DNA of 64,000 nt from Ligula intestinalis (lineage: Eukaryota; Platyhelminthes; Cestoda; Diphyllobothriidea; Diphyllobothriidae): NCBI GenBank assembly GCA_036362985.1, contig JAYGXS010000002.1, positions 6,764,330 to 6,828,329 of the forward strand, given 5' to 3'. Positions 1-10,499 of this stretch are shown in pieces. A program made the position numbers and the translations under genes. Under the pieces are notes generated by a model. That model was not told the DNA's origin. It saw only the letters and a program-made list of their open reading frames with translations, and did no database searches. Position 1 is the stretch's first letter. Every line of letters begins with the position of its first letter.

Positions 1-885
1 GATGAATTAATCGAAAACGTTCGTTCGCTTAACTTGACTTCCTTAATGTGAAGTATAGTTAAATTGCTAGGGTGGCTGTTTGGATGATCTTCGGGCCAGC
101 CTGAGGGAATAAAATGCAAGAGCAGAGGCAGCTACAAAGACAGACTTTGGCAACGAAGACGATAGGATGACGATTGGCGATGGGTGCACTGAACTGAATA
201 GAAGTATTGGTTTGGATTTGACTGGCAGACGACTTCAGTAAGCTGAGAACTGAAAAAAGGACGTTTATTCCTGTCGACGGTTAGTTGATTGTGGAACAAA
301 ATTTAATGAGCCGAAAAAACAGCTGCATGAGTTGGCAGGCAAATGAGAGTCAAAAGCAGGTGCCAAGACCTGTTACATTTGTTCTGGGACATTATCCATT
401 GTCATAACGTGAGTATGTCAAAGACTGGTAGTTGTAAGGAGTAGTCCATTGACGGAGAGTAGCCCAAATCAAACCTCAGGTCATTAGGACAGCCTGCACT
501 GCAATGGAGAGTGTACAAACGACTCTGGGGAATGTGTTAGCAAATATTCTTATGCACTGAGAGCCTGCCATTGTGTAAGCGTGCTCCTGAATCATCTGCG
601 ACTGGGCTTAATCGGCAATTCCGCAGTTTCACCAAGCTGAATCACTTGCGACGTAAGCGTTCGAACAGCAAGGTGGGTTTGTGTGCTGTCGCCACGTCCA
701 GCAGACTGTTGCCTATGTTTAGAGGACGCAATTGCTACTGTATCTCCCAAGGACTTGACAAGCAAGACCTAGCCCACAAAAGGTGTGCCACACAAACTTT
801 GACAAAATGCCAACACAAGGGAACATACGAGTTCCAGAAAGTAATTGCGAATAAAATTTTATCGCTAGGAAAACACTGCTATTCA
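1..885. other. No recognisable gene
   Basis: I see no splice-flanked exon or known repeat here. The longest open frame (571-957, plus) has no recognisable motif and runs into the hammerhead-like relic at its 3' end, so I treat it as chance. Confidence 0.4.
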
Positions 886-924
886 CCTGACATTTTGACA
901 TCCATCGTGGGTCCTTCATCAGAG
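886..924 (-). ncRNA. Decayed hammerhead-like motif of a Penelope-type terminal repeat
   Basis: Read on the minus strand, this begins with an intact CTGATGA, then a hairpin-like segment (GGACCCACGATGGATGTC), then CAAAATGTC and AGGTGAATA. The copies at 50272-50379 have CGAAACGTC and AGGCGAATAAA at the same place. The catalytic GAAA and the CGTC cleavage end are both altered here, and both changes are CG to CA or TG. It is an inactive relic. No PLE coding sequence was found next to it. Confidence 0.35.
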
Positions 925-2915
925 AACTGGGCAGAAAATAGTAGCAGAAACGAATAACACATACACGGGAAGTTGCATCATTTATAGCCCACAGTCATTA
1001 CTGCACAGGCATGACAAAATAAGACAACTAACGATCATTGCCCTCTACTGTGTTGATTGTTCGATTACCGGTATGCGGGCCCTGACTTGCAGGACTTTTA
1101 TCACACGATAAAATTGGACCTGATGTTTGCTCGGCCATCTGGTTGCCCGGTGTTGGCGTACGACGACGCGGTGGCCTGTGCATTCCCCAAGTGGCGACTT
1201 GCTTTGGCCAAAATAAGCCTTAGAATCGAATATGGATTGGGCAACTCAGTGCACTTGTTTATAGACTGGTGGCTCATTAACCATAACTCAAATAATTATC
1301 GGATCACGCGATTGTCACCTCTTGATAGAATTCATAATGGAATAAACTGACAATTCTCCTTCCCCTATTCGGGCCGGCGGTAAATAATGCTCTTGTAAAC
1401 AAGCTGAGCCTCGAGTGCCGCATAGCGTAGGGTTGGGTATGTACTGGGAACGCGCCCATTTCCACGATTACTCTGCTAGGAGACGCCTAACAGATATATT
1501 GCCTATGCAAACAGCCGCGCTCACAGCAGGCTATCGATCGGCCTACAGGCAGCGAACGCAACTCAAAGTTACATCTATGGATAATTCAAAATTTAAGCTA
1601 AATGTCAGCCGCCGATTCCCATTCAATCGCACCGGTAGCCAAAAAGCTGATTGGCTCGATGGACCTAGCTTACACTCGTTTGTTGCCCTGAATTCGTCAT
1701 ACCTTTTAGACTCAAGGAGTTGCGCTGACTTGCTGTAACGTGGTTGTCTGAGTAAATACACTCTCTCTGGCCGACTGGTCTTTTCTCTGTCTCGTTCTTA
1801 CGGGCTCTTTGGTTCGTGGTTCGTTTTAATTAAAAATACCAGGAGCGGGTAGTAACAGTATGACTGGCTACTGAGCCAGAAGTAGCCATTCCAGTGTCCT
1901 TTGTCTTTGTCAATAGTACCATATTGCCTGCAGTCAGTATTTTAAGTAAAAGTATTGACGGGCACTTGTAGGGGTCCGCGAGTGTTAGCTCCTTCTCTCT
2001 CAAAGGAAATTATGCTGTCATCAATTTGAGAGACTCATTCTAGACAGCAGATTACCCTGCACTTAAATTTCGAGTGGAAGTCATGATATTCTATAAGCAT
2101 AACGGCAGTAGTGGTCTTCATACTGCTAGTAATTATAATAGCCATCAAAATATAATATCAATGAAATCGAACTGATAGCACTTGCAAGAACAATGAGGGT
2201 TGTGCGAAGGATTAAAAACTCAGTGTCTTGAAAGAAATGTTGCCGGAAAACTTATAACAACAGTAGCAGCAGCAGAAGAAGAAGAAATAGAGCGAACGCA
2301 AGTCTAGCATCAACATAATGAACGAGATCCTAAAGGATTCGAAAAATAGGCACACCAGTGCGCAACAGCGGCCTTGCAAAATGGCCACTCTCCCCTCGGT
2401 TGTTCAACGAAGTCAGAAATGCAAACGGAAGAGGGTGGGCGGGTGAAGACGTCCTTTTATGATTTACCATTCACGTCAGTGGTGGTTTGGGAAAAAGAGA
2501 TCTTTTTTCACAAGGAAGAACGAAAGGAGGCAGCGAAGACGGGTGTAAAGGACACCATGGGAGGGGGAAGGACGGTACTGCAAGAGGTCAAAAATAGTTT
2601 AGGCCCCAGGCTATCACAGAGGTCTAGGGGACATCTACGGGATTTCATGCAGAACTGTCAGGAGAGAGAAGCCTTAGCGCACAGAATTGTCACAGAAAAA
2701 TGCATTAGGCAGAAATTCTAGGAATACCGAAAGCTAGTATGGGGTAGGCATTTGGGGCCGAGTGGTACAGGGACCACGAGCCATCAGCTCGAAACTTCAA
2801 GAAAACTAACTTCAAGAGAAACAAGTTCGCCTTAGAGAGAGAGAGCGAGAGCAAGAGGAAGCAGATACATATAAACAATGAATCCGGACACAGGAAAACA
2901 TCCCCGTCCTGTGCA
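925..2915. other. Intergenic, mostly unassigned
   Basis: This lies downstream of the villin-headpiece gene. Apart from a SINE tail at 1856-1930 I recognise nothing. An open frame at 1057-1350 (97 codons, plus; contains YAGPDLQDFYHTIKLDLMF) has mixed composition and could be a repeat fragment. An A-box-like GGCCGAGTGGTACAGGG at 2757-2773 has no B box after it. Confidence 0.35.
1856..1930 (+). repeat. SINE family 1, 3' part
   Basis: It matches the 3' half of the other family-1 copies: tatgactggct, gagccagaagtagccattcc, then tttgtctttg. The tRNA-like head is missing, so this is a 5'-truncated copy. Confidence 0.6.
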
Positions 2916-2921
2916 TTTATT
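2916..2921 (-). terminator. Possible poly(A) signal of the villin-headpiece gene
   Basis: The minus strand reads AATAAA about 194 nt downstream of the TAA stop at 3115-3117. The position suits a short 3' UTR. It is a six-base motif in AT-rich DNA, so it may be chance. Confidence 0.35.
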
Positions 2922-3114
2922 TCCTAGGACGTTTTTGATGAGTTTCCGTGCATAGGGAAGCCGCAGCAGAAGAAACTGCAGACGCTACCAGCGAATTGCT
3001 GGTCTACGGATCCGAGCCCAATTTCAGAGGAAACATGCAGCAATCCAAAGGATAGAGTGCAGTTTGATGTAAAAAGGACTTCAAGTTGGCTTGTAAAATA
3101 TGCGGCTGTAGAGC

Positions 3115-3228
3115 TTAGTAGAGGTCCAATCGCATCTTGATATCATTCTGTTTCCACTCTGGAAGACGGTGAAATTGTGCAGGTGTCATCTCAAAAAGAC
3201 GTTCAAATTCTTCAGGGGAAAGGTAGTT
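3115..3228 (-). CDS. Last coding exon: C-terminal half of a villin headpiece
   Basis: On the minus strand an acceptor (ctcttccag) is followed by an open frame of 37 codons and a TAA stop. It begins NYLSPEEFERLF and ends LPEWKQNDIKMRLDLY. This is the C-terminal subdomain of a villin headpiece (VHP), whose family signature is LPxWKQxxLKKKxxLF at the extreme C terminus. The headpiece binds F-actin. The hydrophobic core and the LPxWKQ motif are kept. The usual KKK is KMR and the terminal Phe is Tyr, so actin affinity may differ from vertebrate homologues. The exon starts in phase 0 and joins exactly to the phase-0 end of the exon at 6456-6527 to complete the domain. The family call is firm. The orthology (ABLIM, dematin or villin type) is inference. 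Confidence 0.88.
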   Translation of the reverse strand, partial: NYLSPEEFERLFEMTPAQFHRLPEWKQNDIKMRLDLY

Positions 3229-3399
3229 CTGGAAGAGATGAACACAAAGCCGGCAATAAGCATCTATTGTCACGATCAAGAAAAAAGGCACCAACTAAAT
3301 TTATGAAATAGATTTCCATGGCACTAAGGAACCTTCTTTTCCGAAAAAAACAATAAAACTCAGGAAAGCAATCGATAAGTGAGCCTTAGGCTTTCGGAT

Positions 3400-3783
3400 C
3401 TGAGACAAATTGCTCTGCAGTCCGATATATATATATTCACTGAGGAATGTGCGAACACCGATCGAATAGGCTTCCGAACTAAACAAAGTTCATGTGGTGG
3501 TCAGAGGTCCCCAACGGGTGACCACCTGTTAGGCCGATTCCGACCAAGTCATAATAGCAGTAAGGGGGGTATGACAGCGTCTGGGGGTAACCTGATACAG
3601 AACTGTTTCGGGCTTATTAGCTTTCATCAGCCAAGTATAACCCTGAACACCAGCTGGTCGGACAACACAAACAAACGCACTCACAGACGGCGCAGTTGGT
3701 CCACCACTGGTGTCTGTCAGATGGGTCATAAGCACTTCATCGAACCGCAGTTCATCAGTGCCTCGCCACCTGCCATTTGCTGA
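3400..3783 (-). repeat. Single dispersed unit of the ~367-bp satellite
   Basis: The reverse complement of this stretch matches one whole unit of the tandem array at 58675-59488. It starts CAGCAAATGGCAGG (at 3783) and runs through the stretches that read TTCGATGAAGTGCTTATGACC and CCGAAACAGTTCTGTATCAG, ending in (TA)n at 3421-3436. Unlike the array units it lacks the in-frame stop near its start (GTGGCGAGG instead of GTGGTGAGG), so the frame shared by all units is open for longer here. It sits in the last intron of the villin-headpiece gene. Confidence 0.75.
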
Positions 3784-5050
3784 TTCGGGCATTAGAGTAA
3801 TAACATGTTTGTGACTAAAAAGTAATCTTCGCTGAAACGTCTTTAAGAGCAGTTCTTGGACCACTGAGAACAGTAGACGTAGCACGCTGCACAACGTTGG
3901 ATGGGAAGATGAGACCTATTAGGCTTCATAACCACCATACACAGAAACTGACCGCATATTGTGTTTGCGAAGCAGTGTTTTAATGGACTTGGTGGTTTCC
4001 CAATGCATTAGGTTTACTTGCCACAATGTTACTCTCCTTACGCTCTAACAGAGTATACTTTTGTGTACTCCTAGACATAAATGAGGATAGCACATAGTTT
4101 AGAAACGCTCAAACGCTTAGTATTTGTTTGTTATACTTGACAGCGTATAAATATAGGTCTGGTCTTGTTCAAGTCCAAAAAAGTGATAAAGTACCAAAGT
4201 CATACTGGTATATCATAAACCGGATAGTCTATATACCACTGTTGCCGACATTAGCGAGATTTGTGAAAGTTTGATGGATTGCATGCAAAGCTCTATCTCC
4301 AGGTATGGACCTTCTGGGCTTTAAATCATTGCCAGGAGGAACAGTGAACACGTAAAAAGAAAACTAGTCGTTCAGGTACGTAAATTTAGTCGCCGGGTGT
4401 GCTATTTATCGAGGAAACTAAATTATAAATTATGGGCTTAGGGCAATGCAGCATACATTGACAGCCACGGAATACACTTTTCTGAGGACAAAAGTCGCAG
4501 ATACGTATAAATCCGTGGGCATGAGAGGGAAAGCTAAAGTTTTCCGAGTAGTAGTTGGGTTTTTTCACAATATCAAGGGACCAACGAGAGTGGAAGCCTT
4601 GGCAAGGCTCTGGGAACCAGCCCACCTTGCTTAGTCGGATTATTCGGGCGATGAATAATTGAAAAAGGTTCGCTTGCCAGCAGTTCTACTTCCCAGTCCT
4701 GCGTGACCTCTGCCTTCGCACGCACTTCAGACTCTTTCCCCGGTCAGGCAAGTGATGTCTTTAATCCCGCCGCAGTTCGGAAATTTATGACGAGGAGCAT
4801 CCTCGGGTTACGCCAAATCGACTGAGGTATGGGATAGCAACCCATCCGCCCATGCTTTCTGGTCTGAAGCCATCTCCTCCCCCTCCCCTTAGCCGACCGT
4901 CCGTAACGACAGAGGGCTGCGCGTTGGATGGGACTAGGAATGCAGAGGGTCGCGAAGAGGCGAGTCTGTAGTAGCTGTCCCAATGCTTCCTTTCTTTGGC
5001 GTCCCGGTCTGCCTAACAGTTGTTTCAGTGTGGAATTGATCCGAAAACGC
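3784..5050. other. Intron sequence, no gene recognised
   Basis: This is inside the last intron of the minus-strand gene. A moderately GC-rich patch at 4690-5040 carries a 102-codon minus-strand frame next to a SINE. It has no domain I recognise and may be part of an older composite repeat. Confidence 0.35.
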
Positions 5051-5222
5051 AAAGGGAGACCGGAATGGTCATTTCTGGCTTGTTAGTCGTCATCGGTCAT
5101 CATACCCAATCTCAAGGGTTGGAGCCCCCGACATTTTAACCCGGGACCTTTGGACATTGAGTTAAAGACTCTACCAGAGTATCACGGGCTCCTGGCTTTG
5201 CCGGTTGAGATCGGGAATATGA
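5051..5222 (-). repeat. SINE family 1, near-complete copy
   Basis: The reverse complement gives a tRNA-like head (Ser/Leu type) followed by the family tail: gactgatgac-like core, aagccagaaatgaccattcc, ggtctccctttg. The B-box region (gggggctccaaccc) is decayed. It is closely related to the copy at 58243-58415, which shares the same internal order. RNA polymerase III type, non-autonomous. Confidence 0.65.
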
Positions 5223-5541
5223 TAAATATATGTTGTTTAGTGTTCCCTTTCCGGTTAACGGACAGCTGCTGCTCCAGTGTGTCCCCCTTTTCTCCTGCAT
5301 TCAGCTGAGGCAATCCCGCTGACTGGTGGCCCTTGGAGTTGGCCTCAGCTTATTCAGTCACGTGTGCAGACAACGCGCACGCATCTTACGCCTGCCTTTT
5401 TACCCGTGGTGCCCCTTCTGTGTATGTCCCCCTGACTGCCCCCCCCTGTGACCTGACCAATCATACACCTGACACGCAGCCCCACATGCTGACATGAACA
5501 ATCACAAACGCATGCACGACAAAATTCTGCTAGCATGTTTC

Positions 5542-5738
5542 GCGAACCACAGCAGACACTTCTTCGTCGCGTTCCTATTTGCCCTCACGGCGGCCAAGGT
5601 CTGTTAAACCAATCTCCCTACGGTGGATCTATTTGTGTTTTGGATGACGGAGCAGCCCCTCCGACTCCCCCTCCTCGCCGCCGGGATTGAGGTCCACCCG
5701 GCAGGGCTCCTGACCCAACAAGGGCTACTAGCCAGTCA
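5542..5738 (+). mobile_element. Internally deleted, SINE-like derivative of the non-LTR element at 10075
   Basis: The first ~155 bp match the 5' end of the element at 10075-13422 (GAACCACAGCAGAC start, gcggccaaggtct, gatgacggagcagcccctcc, ctcctcgccgccggg). The last ~40 bp match its 3' end (ccggcagggctcctgaccca, acaagggctact). About 3.1 kb of coding sequence is missing at the junction. Flanks are GCTAGCATGTTTC (5529-5541) and GCTAGCACGTTCT (5739-5751), a 13-bp target duplication with two mismatches. It therefore inserted as a short element rather than decaying in place. Confidence 0.75.
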
Positions 5739-5751
5739 GCTAGCACGTTCT

Positions 5752-6455
5752 CAAACGGTTGCATTATCCAGACACCGCTGCTCACAGGCATCCAGACGGA
5801 CACATTTACCGCACGCAAGCAAACAGTCGATTTACGGCAACTTGCCCCGTGTACCAATAAATCGCTCCTAACATCTGACTGCCTTCAGACAGGATATTCT
5901 TAGTGCTGTGGTTATGGTAGATCACTCATCGTTGATCGCAACAAATCTCAGCTAGTTTCTATTGCCCAAATTTTCGCTTGTTTTGGCACTGGAAGGGTTT
6001 ATGAGAAAGCCAAAAACTAATAAACCAAATCTGAATAACATCTAGTCATGAAGACAGTCCTTCGGAACAAAACACAGCATAAGAGAGCATTAAGTTTCAT
6101 AATATCCAACAGGAAATACCTAAGCGCCTTAATTAAGTAGGTATAATTTCTGCCCAAAGCGGTCGATATTTCTACGTAAAACCAGAGGAATCCATATGAC
6201 GTCTTGAAAAATAGGAATAAGGCTTATGTAGGGATGCGCAAGGGCGAAAGCCTTACCCCCTCAATAAAATGACTTAAATGGAGATTAACTGATTCTGACT
6301 AGGCTGAATTTTGAAATCTAAACCAGTACCAACCGAGTTTTATTAGAAAGCGTCAATATGCCACACATTCCGGGTTGGGAAAAAAACATAACCTGTAAGG
6401 TGCAATTTAAATCAGTTTTCTTGATTCAGAGCAGTTATAAGAGATAGTTACATAC
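5752..6455. other. Intron sequence
   Basis: AT-rich intron DNA between the short retroposon and the 72-nt headpiece exon. Nothing recognisable. Confidence 0.4.
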
Positions 6456-6527
6456 CTCACGATGGTCGGCGTTGATCCCTTTCAAACGAACACCAGAAGA
6501 GACCTTCAACTGCTCGTAGGAGTAAGT
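6456..6527 (-). CDS. Penultimate exon: N-terminal half of the villin headpiece
   Basis: This 72-nt exon on the minus strand lies between the acceptor tatatttcag and the donor gtatgt. Its 24 codons start TYSYEQLKVSSG and end GINADHRE. The Y-x-YExLKV opening and the closing charged segment are the N-terminal subdomain of the villin headpiece. The split just before the [N/R]xLS helix is, as I recall, where vertebrate dematin and ABLIM genes also carry an intron. Both ends are phase 0. The intron to the last exon is about 3.2 kb. Together with 3115-3228 the domain is about 61 residues, normal for the family. Confidence 0.85.
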
Positions 6528-7189
6528 CTGAAATATAAAGAAAGTTTGAATGTTAAACAGCGGATGCTTTAAATTAAAGGACTAGGAAAATGTGTACAAC
6601 CAAAGGAATCCGCAGGAAAAAAAGTGACTCAAAGCAAGAAAGCGATAAAATAGCGATCTTCCCGTATTCGGAAAAAAGTTATGAAGGTACCCTAGTTGGG
6701 TGAGAGCTTTTATCCTACACTACGACTTGGTGGGTCCCTGTTCACGTACGCGTGTATTTGCGTATAGTACGGCGGACTCTACAACGTCGAATACACTCTA
6801 TCCGGCCATGATCTTGTCGTTCATACAGGCAACTGGAGGTCGCTATGAGCGCAGTCGCTGGCATTTCATATACGTAGGCTCTGCACGAAGCCACTCAAAT
6901 CTTCCTGATGCGCTTGAGATGCTTATCGAGACAGTCGGATGAAAAAAGCATCATTAAGTCCATAAAATGCAGCAGATTGCTTAGGAATGTTAACTGCCTT
7001 GGCAATGTAATGAAGCATATACACTCGGCATAAAACGCACACAAAATTAGTTTGCTGGTTTTGAACTGTCGGTCTTCCTTCCACAGGAATAAAACAGTAA
7101 TGGCAAGTTGTGGCAATGGATCCGAATATTTTATCGTAAATTTCAGAAAGTCCAGCAATCAGGTAGGCAAAAGATGATGAATTGAATTT
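6528..7189. other. Intron sequence
   Basis: I see no exon signals or known repeats here. A plus-strand frame at 6700-6942 has no recognisable motif. Confidence 0.35.
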
Positions 7190-7735
7190 GGTTGACAGCG
7201 GTCAAGGGGTGGACGTCAACGAAGCATTTCGAGTCATTTTTAAAGTGCCGACGAAGCACTCCAATTGTGAGGGGAGTTTTACAGATTTGCTTAATTCAGT
7301 GGAACCAATTGGAAAAGCTGCCGAACCCTCCTAACAATTAAGTGAGCCTAGTAGTTATTCCGGTGAATTCTAGATGATTGCGTAGGAAATCCTGCCTGAG
7401 CAGTCAGCTTGCTGTTTTGTTATGGTGGATTCCATACAAGCGGTAAAGTTGGGCGGGTAAAATCGATCCAAGTGTGAGTAAATTCACAGCTCACGGTGAG
7501 CCTCGTAGCTCAATGGTAAAGCGTTCGCTGCGCAAAAGCCCTCACTGCTGTGTGGCATCGACTTTCACCGAGGCCAAGAATTTTTCACAATTGGGTCAAC
7601 TGAAACATTCCAAGTTGAGGCATCAGCGCATACTTGTGACGGCAGGGGCAGTGGCCATACGGCTAACAAACCCGAGTTTATGCGCGAAGAGGGTACTTGT
7701 ACAGTTGCTTAGGCTCATTTTGTCGAAGACCAACT
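7190..7735 (+). pseudogene. Penelope-like element GIY-YIG C-terminal fragment, split by a SINE
   Basis: The left piece (7190-7272) encodes VDVNEAFRVIFKVPTKHS. The right piece (7606-7735) encodes LRHQRILVTAGAVAIRLTNP and then SLCAKRVLVQLLRL. Placed end to end they match the frame at 15020-15290 (VDPNEAFNVIYKVPPNYPKS, then RMLATAQATAIRLRKPVLCA). I recognise this as the C-terminal part of the GIY-YIG endonuclease of one PLE lineage. The two halves are separated by exactly the SINE insertion described next. The 5' reverse transcriptase part is absent. Confidence 0.7.
7273..7605 (+). mobile_element. tRNA-derived SINE (family 2) inserted in a Penelope-like element
   Basis: The 333-bp insert is flanked by CACTCCAATTGTGAGG (7257-7272) and CATTCCAAGTTGAGG (7606-7620), a diverged ~15-bp target duplication. 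It contains a perfect polymerase III A box (TAGCTCAATGGTAAAGC at 7506-7522) in a tRNA-like head whose ends GCCTCG and CGAGGC can pair. The B box is weak and the anticodon arm does not fold well, so this is not a functional tRNA. Parts of it recur at 52206-52580. Confidence 0.65.
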
Positions 7736-10062
7736 CAACCTGCGTCCACACACTTCCTGCCATGCCACGAGTTGGCGACGAGAGAGCGACAGTAGGCCAC
7801 GTAGTCCGTCGCGAAACCGTCATACCATGCGTCCTGACGTTTCCCAACACGACACGAGACAGTGACGAGAGGACGACACGAATTAATTATCAGACGCATT
7901 CCTCCCCCTTCCCCCGTCCAGGACTCCTGCTATGAATAGAATCTGACCCTTTGGTCCCATTAACACCTCTCCCCCCGAATTCCTACTGATCGGTTGTTTA
8001 AAAGGTTGCTTACTCTTCGTTTGCCTAAATTCGAGTTCTGTAATTGAATTTCGATCATAAAATCCCGCAGAGTTCCGCATTTACTCAGATATCAAGCTGA
8101 CAAGAAAACTTACCACTGATAAAAAGGTGAGTTGCATTACAATCGGCAAGAACTTTGAGTCATTGGCAGCGGTCACGTTAAACTCCTCAAAATGGAATCA
8201 TTCTGAAGCGCTGTAGGCAAGACCCCTTTCGAAATACACATAACCTCATGACTTTTGCTGTGATCTCACTGATAAAAAGTGTGATTGAAAGAAAAACGGT
8301 TTCCAAGTCACCTTGAGGTAATTAAACGAAGTAAACATAGCGTTAGAAGCTGTGTTGCCTTCAAAAGTGCTGCAAAAGGGGGCGCGTTTACTGAAATTGG
8401 TAGAGCATCCTTGCAAAACAACGATCCAATTAACACACAAACACACACTATTTGCACGCAAAAGACATGCCTGGGAGAAAGAGGGGTAGAAGCAGAGGCC
8501 GTGCCCTGAACTATGAGAAAATTGTGGCAATGTGAAAGACGTGACACGATTGCCTAGTGAAACTGTGGCTGAGGTTCCCCTAGCAGACCTCGCCGACGAA
8601 ATGTAAGGTGGAGGGGGGGAGGTGAAAAGAGGTTAATCTTAGCATTGAAAAACATTTATGGATTTTTTCACTGCCCAGGATATCCTTAATCATTCACTGT
8701 GTTCAGTTTATTTGCATTCGCAGGACTTCAAAATGCAATCTGGGAATTTGGGGTGCCATGGATATATAAGGTGTCCGTACCTAAGTTATTCCAGTTGTTT
8801 TTCATTGACAGAAGAAATCAGGGTAGGCTCTATAAAACTTAGTTTTCTACTTCTCAAGTACTTCCTGGGACTCGCATGATCGCTTGTATTAGGAAAGCAC
8901 ATTTCTTAAAAGGGTAATAAAAATACTACGGCTTCATTCAGCGTTAATTGATTCCTTTAAGTTGACGTTATAGGATTGTTAACGATGAATGCATTCAAGT
9001 AGTTCTTACATAAATTATTTACAGAAACCATGATGAGAACCAATTCATTAAGCTGCCCAAACCTTTTGACAATCCGCTATTCCACCGGAATGTGACTTTT
9101 TTTTCCTGATCTACAAGAAGCTAATAAAGTGTACATACTATAAATTCGGATGCTTTTCTGAACGATTCACTGTTTAAGGCACCGTGTAGATCTTGCATGA
9201 AAGGAAGTATAAGAATAGTCGTTTATGGTCCATTCTTAAGTCACCCATGTTCTGTTGAACAGTATGCAAATATCTGTAGGAATAAATTGAAGGGCCGTCC
9301 AATGGCAAATGTCGCTCAGCCGAAAGATGGGACGGAATTCATGGTTCGAGGTTTAAGGCTTGATAAAAGAGTAGCTAATGCGTGATAAGTGCGCAATAAG
9401 AAATAAAATAACGTCGCCTGTTATTATTTTACTGAACGAAAAATATAGGTGAAAACGTGCAAAAGGAAAAAAGACGAAGAAAACTCCTACTAGTCAGCAA
9501 AGGAAGCCTTTAAACCAAGAAAACTATAAGAACGGCGCCTATTGGTTAACAAAGCAAGCACATTGATCAAAAACACTATTAGAGCAACACCTATTACCAG
9601 TAAGTAGCCTCGCTATCTATTTCCTCCCAAACATATTTTCGCCTTCCTATTACTGTTCAATTAATAAGGTTTCAAACTTCAAACTCAGCCAATAGTCTCT
9701 TAATAGATCCGAAGTAATTCTCTTCATGATAACCCATTAAATAGCTACATATTTAATTGGGCAACAGTAATGATAAGTAAAACGCAGACAACTGATAGTT
9801 CGTCAGACGGTCGTTGCAGGCATACATGGTGCAGATCGCATTCAACTGAGTAATATACAGTCCTGCCATTCAACTTTTTCGACACCAACGATGGGTACCA
9901 CTGCGTGAAGACGACAAACGAACTAGAAAAGGCCATTAGACTCCTTTTGTATTTGAAATTAATATTTATCTATTCTTGAGTCAAGCATTTAGTAAATTAT
10001 GCAGTTATATACTATATACCAGTTAGCAGTCTGCTCAGCCCTACATTTCGTCAGCTCAACAG
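7736..10062. other. Intron sequence, no gene recognised
   Basis: Mostly AT-rich. The block cttcctgggactcgcatgatcgc at 8859-8881 matches a sequence at 37409-37432 and, inverted, around 50205-50222. It is probably a fragment of a PLE terminal repeat. The open frames here (for example 8285-8547) look like chance. Confidence 0.35.
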
Positions 10063-10074
10063 ACCACCGTGAAA
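10063..10074 (+). repeat. Left target-site duplication of the non-LTR element
   Basis: ACCACCGTGAAA is repeated exactly at 13423-13434, on the other side of the element. A perfect 12-bp duplication implies a recent insertion relative to the decayed PLE copies. Confidence 0.8.
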
Positions 10075-10192
10075 GGGAACCACAGCAGACGCGTCTTCGC
10101 CCGCGTTCCCACCCGCCCTGCGGCGGCCAAGGTCTCCTACACCCATCTCCCTACGTTGGATCAACTCTCCCCTCCGCCCAATCCATGTTTTT

Positions 10193-10484
10193 GATGACGG
10201 AACAGCCCCTCCCGGCCACGCTGCTCCGACTACTCCTCCTCGCCGCCGGAATCGAGGCCAACCCTGGACCTCTCTGGTACTGCTCGTTCTGCCGAGTCCG
10301 TCTGGGCCGCCGCGACTGGTCTGTACGTTGCGGCTCCTGCAATGGCTGGTGCCATCTCCGCTGCAGTGGCCTCGCCATGGCTGCCGATTGGTCGCCCGCC
10401 TTCGCGTGTCCCAGCTGTCCCGTTCCGCCAGTTGTTTCTGCACGTCCAGCCCGCCCGCCCTGCCCTCAATCCAACCCCACCTAA
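10193..10484 (+). pseudogene. Non-LTR ORF start: PHD-like zinc finger
   Basis: The frame contains LLAAGIEANPGPLWYCSFCR, then VRCGSCNGWCHLRCSGL and FACPSC. The spacing C-x2-C, C-x2-C, WCH-x2-C, C-x2-C is PHD/RING-like, as in some retrotransposon ORFs that carry a PHD finger ahead of the endonuclease. It probably binds nucleic acid or chromatin. The start is uncertain; ATGTTTTTGATGACGGAACA at 10185 or the ATG at 10194 is likely because the short derivative at 5542 keeps the same region. A frameshift near 10480 moves the frame to the endonuclease. Confidence 0.7.
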
Positions 10485-10499
10485 AATCTCCGACCTTGC

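Noticed and set aside
571..957. 128-codon plus-strand open frame
   Set aside because: No motif, no splice context, and its end runs through the inverted PLE terminal motif.
4744..5052. 102-codon minus-strand frame in GC-richer DNA
   Set aside because: Starts inside or beside a SINE, no recognisable domain, composition explains the open frame.
7499..7576. Possible tRNA gene with pairing ends GCCTCG/CGAGGC
   Set aside because: The T arm and anticodon arm are mismatched, and the segment lies inside a SINE with target duplications.
8114..8185. 72-nt minus-strand frame with a good donor (gtaagt), phase 0 at both ends
   Set aside because: The acceptor side is weak (no clear pyrimidine tract), the peptide (EFNVTAANDSKFLP...) matches nothing, and the headpiece exons join in frame without it.
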